Source: DYGX01 sp035325905 (GTDB taxonomy: Bacteria; Chloroflexota; Anaerolineae; Aggregatilineales; Aggregatilineaceae). Taken from it: a stretch of DNA of 15,604 nucleotides. Shown here piece after piece: positions 14,677 through 15,604 of the stretch. The notes beneath the pieces were generated by a model. That model made no database searches, was not told where the DNA came from, and was given only the letters and a program-made list of their open reading frames with translations. The number at the start of each line of letters is the position of its first letter. The stretch's first letter is position 1. The translations under genes and the position numbers were made by a program. The DNA lies in NCBI GenBank assembly GCA_035325905.1, contig DAOKYY010000089.1, positions 1 through 15,604 on the forward strand, written 5' to 3'.

Positions 14677-14704
14677 AAAAGGAGCAGGCCGGGTGGCTGC
14701 TCCT
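14677..14704 (-). terminator. Rho-independent terminator of the YwiC-like gene
   Basis: Read on the - strand, an 8-bp perfect stem AGGAGCAG/CTGCTCCT (14704-14697 with 14687-14680) with a 9-base loop is followed by TTTT reaching 14677. It lies 36 bp downstream of the YwiC-like stop codon and upstream of KAS III-like 2, so it separates the two transcripts. The KAS III operon therefore needs its own promoter between about 14575 and 14676; I could not identify a clear -35/-10 pair there. Confidence 0.75.
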
Positions 14705-14739
14705 CCATTATGCTTACGAATAACCTCGGCCGGACGCCG

Positions 14740-15564
14740 CTAGACCCCCAGCGCCACGCCGAGCGCGGTGAGGACGACGGTCAGCAGGCCCAGCCCAAGC
14801 TCCAGAAACCCGATCGTTTGCGGGCGGGCGGCGCGCCGCCAGGGCGAGACGCCGTAGGCCGCGCGCGCCAGCAGGATCGCGATTGCGAGCGTGGCGAGCC
14901 AGGGCGTGACCCCCGCCCACGCCAGCAGCGCAATCGCGGCCAGCGCCACGACGTGCGCCACGATCACTGCGCCGCGCGCCGCCGGCTTGCCTTTTTCCAG
15001 GCGCAGCCGCTCGCGCACGTAGACGATCGACGGGATGTCGCGCGCGGCCAGCACCGCCCACAGGCCGAGCGCGGTCGTGCGCTCCGCGCCGCCCGCCAGC
15101 GCGATCGCCGCCGCGACCCCCGCCAGCGTCGCCGCGCCCGCCAGCTCGCGGGGAAGCTCGCGACCCCGATTGCGCAGCAGGTTGACCACCTGGACCAGCG
15201 CCAGCGGGGACGCCAGCGCCAGCGGCAGCAGCGGCGTCAGCCCGCCCAGCGCCACCGCCACCACGAAGCCCGCCATCGCCAGCGCCGCGTAGACCACCAG
15301 CACGCGCTCCGCCGCCGCCGTCCGCGCATAGCGCCGCCCGCGCCGGCGGTCGGTGTAGGCCAGCTTGAGCGGGTGCTGCATCAGAAACGCGCCCAGCGCC
15401 GCCACGCCGAGGAAAAACCCGGCCCACGACGGCGCGACCAGCAGCCCCAGCGCGATCGGCTCCAGCAAAAAGCCCCACCCGCCATGCTCCGGCGGCAGGG
15501 CGACCGCTTTCCAGCGGACTTGTGAGGGTGTGCCCAGCGTAATATCCATCGGGTCGTGTGTCAT
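14740..15564 (-). CDS. YwiC-like integral membrane protein
   Basis: This multi-pass membrane protein has 274 aa, with about eight hydrophobic segments between residues 35 and 270. It shows the YwiC-family N-terminal signature LPPEHGGWGFLLEP (23-36) and two conserved polar loops, QHPLKLAYTDRRRGRR (63-78) and RDIPSIVYVRERL (175-187). The layout of two Asp/Arg-containing loops recalls UbiA prenyltransferases, but the NDxxD pattern is absent. The family has no established reaction; members are often noted near anaerobic-respiration genes, which are not seen here. The start may be M1 (15564) or M6 (15549); neither has a strong ribosome site. It is transcribed alone and ends at its own terminator, so it is probably not part of the condensing-enzyme operon. 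Confidence 0.85.
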   Translation of the reverse strand: MTHDPMDITLGTPSQVRWKAVALPPEHGGWGFLLEPIALGLLVAPSWAGFFLGVAALGAFLMQHPLKLAYTDRRRGRRYARTAAAERVLVVYAALAMAGFVVAVALGGLTPLLPLALASPLALVQVVNLLRNRGRELPRELAGAATLAGVAAAIALAGGAERTTALGLWAVLAARDIPSIVYVRERLRLEKGKPAARGAVIVAHVVALAAIALLAWAGVTPWLATLAIAILLARAAYGVSPWRRAARPQTIGFLELGLGLLTVVLTALGVALGV

Positions 15565-15604
15565 CGTCGCCTATACGATGCCCGCAGTCTACCAAACGCC
15601 GCGC

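Overview
The window is GC-rich (roughly two thirds G+C by eye) and almost entirely coding. Thirteen protein genes are supported: one on the + strand at the left edge and twelve in a row on the - strand. No rRNA, tRNA, CRISPR array, transposase or integrase was seen. High GC, dense one-way operons, nested-hairpin intergenic repeats and a YwiC-family membrane protein fit a Chloroflexota (Anaerolineae-like) genome best. That placement is inference from style, and a high-GC actinobacterium is not excluded.

Layout, left to right. (1) 113-1741 (+): an alpha-amylase-family (GH13) enzyme with an intact catalytic barrel that stops where domain C should begin, overlapping the convergent neighbour by 11 bp. 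(2) 7242-1731 (-): a complete ABC importer of the branched-chain/hydrophobic amino-acid (HAAT) family in the order livK-livG-livF-livH-livM, with 4-bp ATGA overlaps at livG/livF and livH/livM. livM is unusually long. (3) 7243-7554: an intergenic stretch holding a 111-bp cloverleaf-like repeat. (4) 12472-7555 (-): AMP-dependent acyl-CoA ligase, alpha/beta hydrolase, KAS III-like condensing enzyme and a second AMP-dependent ligase, spaced 1 to 23 bp apart. (5) 12473-12752: an intergenic gap with a double-hairpin palindrome. (6) 14574-12753 (-): a second KAS III-like enzyme and a FabG-like short-chain dehydrogenase, preceded by two sets of short direct repeats. (7) 15564-14740 (-): a YwiC-like membrane protein ending in a Rho-independent terminator.

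How the genes may work together. Two acid:CoA ligases, two divergent condensing enzymes, a ketoreductase/hydroxyacyl dehydrogenase and a serine hydrolase form a complete tool kit for activating carboxylic acids, joining acyl chains, reducing the ketone and releasing or cleaving the product. A solute importer lies directly downstream in the same direction. The gene classes recall OleABCD (long-chain olefin synthesis) and PqsA-PqsBCD (alkylquinolone synthesis), but the sequence details match neither. Both condensing enzymes depart from the FabH Cys-His-Asn triad: one keeps only Cys, the other has Cys-His with His in place of Asn. This makes housekeeping fatty-acid initiation unlikely. The best candidate for an undescribed system here is an acyl-CoA condensation pathway, possibly with the Liv-type importer supplying its acid substrate. 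Direction (biosynthetic or catabolic) and product cannot be decided from sequence alone.
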